NCBI GenBank assembly: GCA_000320545.1
Contig: ADNK01003500.1
Location: 72,501-107,096 of the forward strand
DNA length: 34,596 bases
Direction of reading: 5' to 3'
From: Bigelowiella natans CCMP2755
Lineage: Eukaryota > Cercozoa > Chlorarachniophyceae
Position numbers and translations under genes: made by a program. Positions 32,016 through 34,596 of the stretch are shown one piece after another. The notes beneath the pieces were generated by a model. It was not told where the DNA came from, made no database searches, and was given only the letters and a program-made list of their open reading frames with translations. The stretch's first letter is position 1; each line of letters opens with the position of its first letter.

Positions 32016-33119
32016 TGTATATATTTGAACACACATACACTTAACTATATACTACATGTATTGGTGTATGCACCCCAAAGCAGTGTGAGGAAGATATTTC
32101 TTGGAAGGCCAAAACCTATAAGCGGGATAGAGAAGGGGAGGGGAGGGGGGGGGGGGGGAGGGGGGTTCGATTAGGATACACGTGCAGATTTCACGAACCA
32201 TTCAACCGACTACACAGGCAAGTACCCTGAAATAAAGATCATGAATGGAGACGATCAGCTTCCTCACATCATGGGTACTACTACTACTACTACTACTACT
32301 ACTGTGCATCGCTCGTGGAATAGATCTCTGCTTCTTGTCGTCTTAAGACTGCTCACGATGATGACGATGATGATGATGATGATGATGGCACCTTGTTATG
32401 TTTCTAACACAGCCCACGCGGAGCTCGCATCTAAGAGCAGGTACATCGACGGCGTCGCATATCACTGGTACGCCTCCCTAGCGGCAGAGCTTGAGGACAC
32501 AAAGCCCCTCTTCAGTTCCGTGGGAGGGGGTATCGAGGTGCGAGGGGCCAGTCAACGATATCAGCTCGATAATCAAGGTGGCAGAGGGTTCCTCCTAGCT
32601 ACTGAGGCCTGCAATGGCTACCTACCGACGTTGCTGCCTGGCGAGTCGCATGTAATGCCTGGTTCTTGGAAAAGAGGCTATCGATACGCGCGGGATATTC
32701 TTCACCAGATCAACAACAACGCGAGCGGATGGAGCGACTGGAATCTCGCTCTCGATTCGCAGGGAGGGCCGAACCACGCGAAGAATTTCGTTGATTCGCC
32801 GATCATCGTCGATGCTCCGGAGCAGGGTGCCTTCTTCAAGCAGCCCATGTTCTACGCAATCGGCCACTTCGCCGCCTTCGTTCCAGAGGGATCGGTGCGC
32901 TTGTCAATCAACGGCCTCGTAGACTCAAAAGTTGGCGAGGATAGCATCGAGGCCACTGCCTTTCTCACACCCGAAGGCCACGTTGTGGTGGTCGCCATTA
33001 ATGACCGGCTGCACGTGACCAAAAGGCTGCGGGAATGCAGCATCGTGGTGAGGAGTCGAGGCAGAGAGGTTCGCTTAAGCATGAAAGAAAACGAGATCAA
33101 GACTATCATATTCAAGTGA
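30542..33119 (+). CDS. GBA: Lysosomal-type glucosylceramidase, glycoside hydrolase family 30
   Basis: Six exons with matching phases: 30542-30619, 30729-30964, 31110-31684, 31782-31901, 32188-32274, 32413-33119; 600 residues. Exon 1 encodes a signal peptide (TWLALLCGGIVSGFLPS). Then come CRCNATYC, a typical N-terminal cysteine motif, and GFGGAFTDAAAGV. The acid/base glutamate is E303 in TTQNEPSG and the nucleophile is E430 in LLATEACNG, both in the family's positions; YIDGVAYHWY precedes the nucleophile. The C-terminal all-beta domain runs to the stop (VVVVAINDRLHVTKRL...IKTIIFK). It hydrolyses glucosylceramide to glucose and ceramide in an acidic compartment. Length is slightly above the animal enzyme because of inserts near 31330-31420. 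The last residue is 20 codons past the final core strand, so the protein looks complete. Confidence 0.95.
31033..31069. repeat. (GA)n microsatellite
   Basis: GA tract in intron 30965-31109 of the glucosylceramidase gene. Confidence 0.9.
31927..32012. repeat. (CA)(TA)n(GT)n compound microsatellite
   Basis: CA, then TA (31937-31972), then GT (31980-32012) tracts in intron 31902-32187 of the glucosylceramidase gene. The CA and GT ends are complementary around the self-complementary TA core. Confidence 0.9.
32275..32412 (+). repeat. Intron with ACT/ATG triplet repeats
   Basis: The last intron of the glucosylceramidase gene begins with an ACT repeat at its GT (32276-32302) and has an ATG-rich patch (32356-32390). 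The reading frame stays open through it, so a missed splice would add residues rather than stop translation. Confidence 0.7.
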
Positions 33120-33825
33120 GTCATCATCGCATAGAATAATCACACGACCCACCATCATCACGCAAAGATAGCAAGGTAAGGAACCTCGCACGCAATGAGC
33201 AAGATGCAACGGACATCGCTGCAGTATGCCAATTAGGCTTTCGATTGTCCCCCGTGCCATCTACCCATGCTAGCTAGCATGTGTGCGTGCAGCAATGTCG
33301 CGTTTCACAGCATGTGTTTTCTCGCATTTGTGAGGGACAGATGTGCGTGCTGATCGGTCCACAGCATCCCTCAAAACCACCGCCATGCAATAAACATGCA
33401 TGCAATTTAGTGCTGTATTATGCCAATGAAAAGGTTCCACATGCAATCGCACACGCTGCTATATAGCTAGTAGCTCTAGAGCTAGCTAGCACGTATAGCA
33501 GCATCGCTAGATCGCCAGGTCGATCGTAGCTAGCTGCTGCACTCATCTGTAGCGTACATGTAAGCAGCTGCTACTCTGCATGCAAGGCAGATCAGCATCG
33601 CATGCACTGCTTGTGAATGATACCATCATCGCATGGGAGCTGCGAATCCGAATGACTACTGTGTCAGGGTGACATGTGTGACAGCTACACGCAATATGAG
33701 TAACAATGTGACTTGGCACAGCAAGCGAGTATAACAACATATACGATGCATTCAAGCAGTACTTGTACTGACATCTTAGTCACTACAGCAGCTTCATCAT
33801 CATCTACTAGACCTAGTCATAATCA
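33120..33825. other. Convergent intergenic gap 6 with 16-bp palindrome
   Basis: 706 bases between the glucosylceramidase stop and the stop of the last gene. Dense in CATG, CTAG and TGCA words; a perfect palindrome CATGCTAGCTAGCATG lies at 33266-33281, and further tandem CTAGCTAGC occurs at 33478-33490. No supported exon. Confidence 0.6.
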
Positions 33826-34345
33826 TCATGCGATGTTTTGAGATTGCATTCCCGGCGAAACATTGATCTCCGATTTCAGCTCTGGGTAGAAGATGTATTT
33901 TTGCCGGGGGAGGGGGGGTGGACATTAGATGTGACGTCTGTACTTAGTAACGTGCCAAATGCATGCATACACAAACTCTCTTTCGATAGCGACCTGTGTT
34001 GACGTTGCTGCTGCTGTTTATATTGCCCATGCTTAGAGCTCCCTTGATATTCATAGACGACGCCGAGGGGTCGTCCATCATGTATGCGCTCGGTTCGGCG
34101 CCTTCGGCATTGTATTTCTGAGTGGTGGTGATAATGATGATGATGAGGAGGAGGAGGAAATGCAGCAGCAGCCAGATATAGGGGGTGGGAGGGATTCACA
34201 GATGCGACGGATGATGATAATGATGATAATGTCTATTGTCTCCACGTGTGAGTAGTGTGGTGCGTTGTTTATGATCGCCCTACAAATGCATCCTCATATT
34301 CGTATTCTAGTCTCGAGTCGCTAGCCCGGACGTCGTCGTCATCAG
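33826..34345 (-). CDS. 3' end of an unrecognised gene (5' exons beyond or unresolved)
   Basis: Three exons with matching phases: 34345-34284, 34117-33994, 33881-33826 (TGA). They encode an acidic, low-complexity C-terminus: DDDDVRASDSRLEYEYEDAF, then YNAEGAEPSAYMMDDPSASS and an Asn/Ser-rich part, then LKSEINVSPGMQSQNIA. Splice sites are good (CCCAG at 33882-33886, GTAGGG donor at 34283-34278). I recognise no family from this tail. Upstream exons should lie at or beyond the right edge. Confidence 0.55.
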
Positions 34346-34367
34346 CTGGACGTGGCATCACACAACG

Positions 34368-34403
<36 letters not shown>

Positions 34404-34542
34404 CATCGTGATGATAAGCATTATGATCAACAGCCGCAAGATATCGATACGGCTTGAGTGTAAAATTATATGCATACGTGTGAGCGCAGAGTCGCGCGCT
34501 ATAAGATGTACAATAATCGCCCATCCTTTCTGCTGCTCCTAG

Positions 34543-34573
<31 letters not shown>

Positions 34574-34596
34574 ATGTCATCATGGGATGGCCATCC
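34346..34596. other. Right edge: microsatellites, probably intron of the last gene
   Basis: Contains a CAA repeat (34367-34403) and a CT repeat (34546-34573). A short minus-strand frame starting MGDYCTSYSARL (34524) is open, but its splice phase does not match the next exon, so I do not call it. Confidence 0.5.

Overview
This is nuclear DNA of an intron-rich, gene-dense eukaryote, most likely a protist or alga. The genes use the standard code and GT-AG introns, mostly 60-450 bases long. Simple-sequence repeats are very abundant. MCM9 argues against an ascomycete or basidiomycete fungus; the lineage could not be fixed further. Exon structures were built by hand from splice sites and reading-frame phase, with no alignment software.

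Layout, left to right: the 3' part of a long helical protein gene (+, ends 4082); MCM9 DNA helicase (-, 8417-5023); complex I subunit NDUFS4 (+, 8782-9313); a bZIP transcription factor (-, 11492-10299); a WW plus EF-hand protein (+, 12369-15329); PAF1 (-, 18299-16200); lariat debranching enzyme DBR1 (+, 18963-22614); an Arg/Ser/Tyr-rich protein (-, 24261-23494, with unresolved 5' exons); a possible small gene (-, 25485-25034); PEX6 (-, 29935-26045); a glucosylceramidase (+, 30542-33119); and the 3' end of another gene (-, from beyond the right part of the window to 33826). Genes alternate strands almost perfectly, so nearly every gap is either a short divergent promoter region or a 0.7-1 kb convergent gap.

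The most notable result is in the bZIP gene. Just after the zipper, its mRNA can form two adjacent stem-loops with identical 7-base CAGCAGA loops, which fit the IRE1 cleavage motif CNG|CNGN. Cutting both removes exactly 20 bases and shifts the frame. A hydrophobic C-terminus is replaced by a 61-residue acidic tail. This is the design of HAC1/hacA, XBP1 and bZIP60, so the gene is predicted to be the IRE1-spliced regulator of this organism's unfolded protein response.

A second pattern is non-coding. All five convergent gaps, and the gap below PEX6, contain AT/GC-mixed DNA rich in CATG, CTAG and TGCA. Five of the six carry perfect palindromes, most with a CATGCTAGCATG core and the longest 28 bp. 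Two of these gaps share a diverged homologous block of about 85-90 bases.
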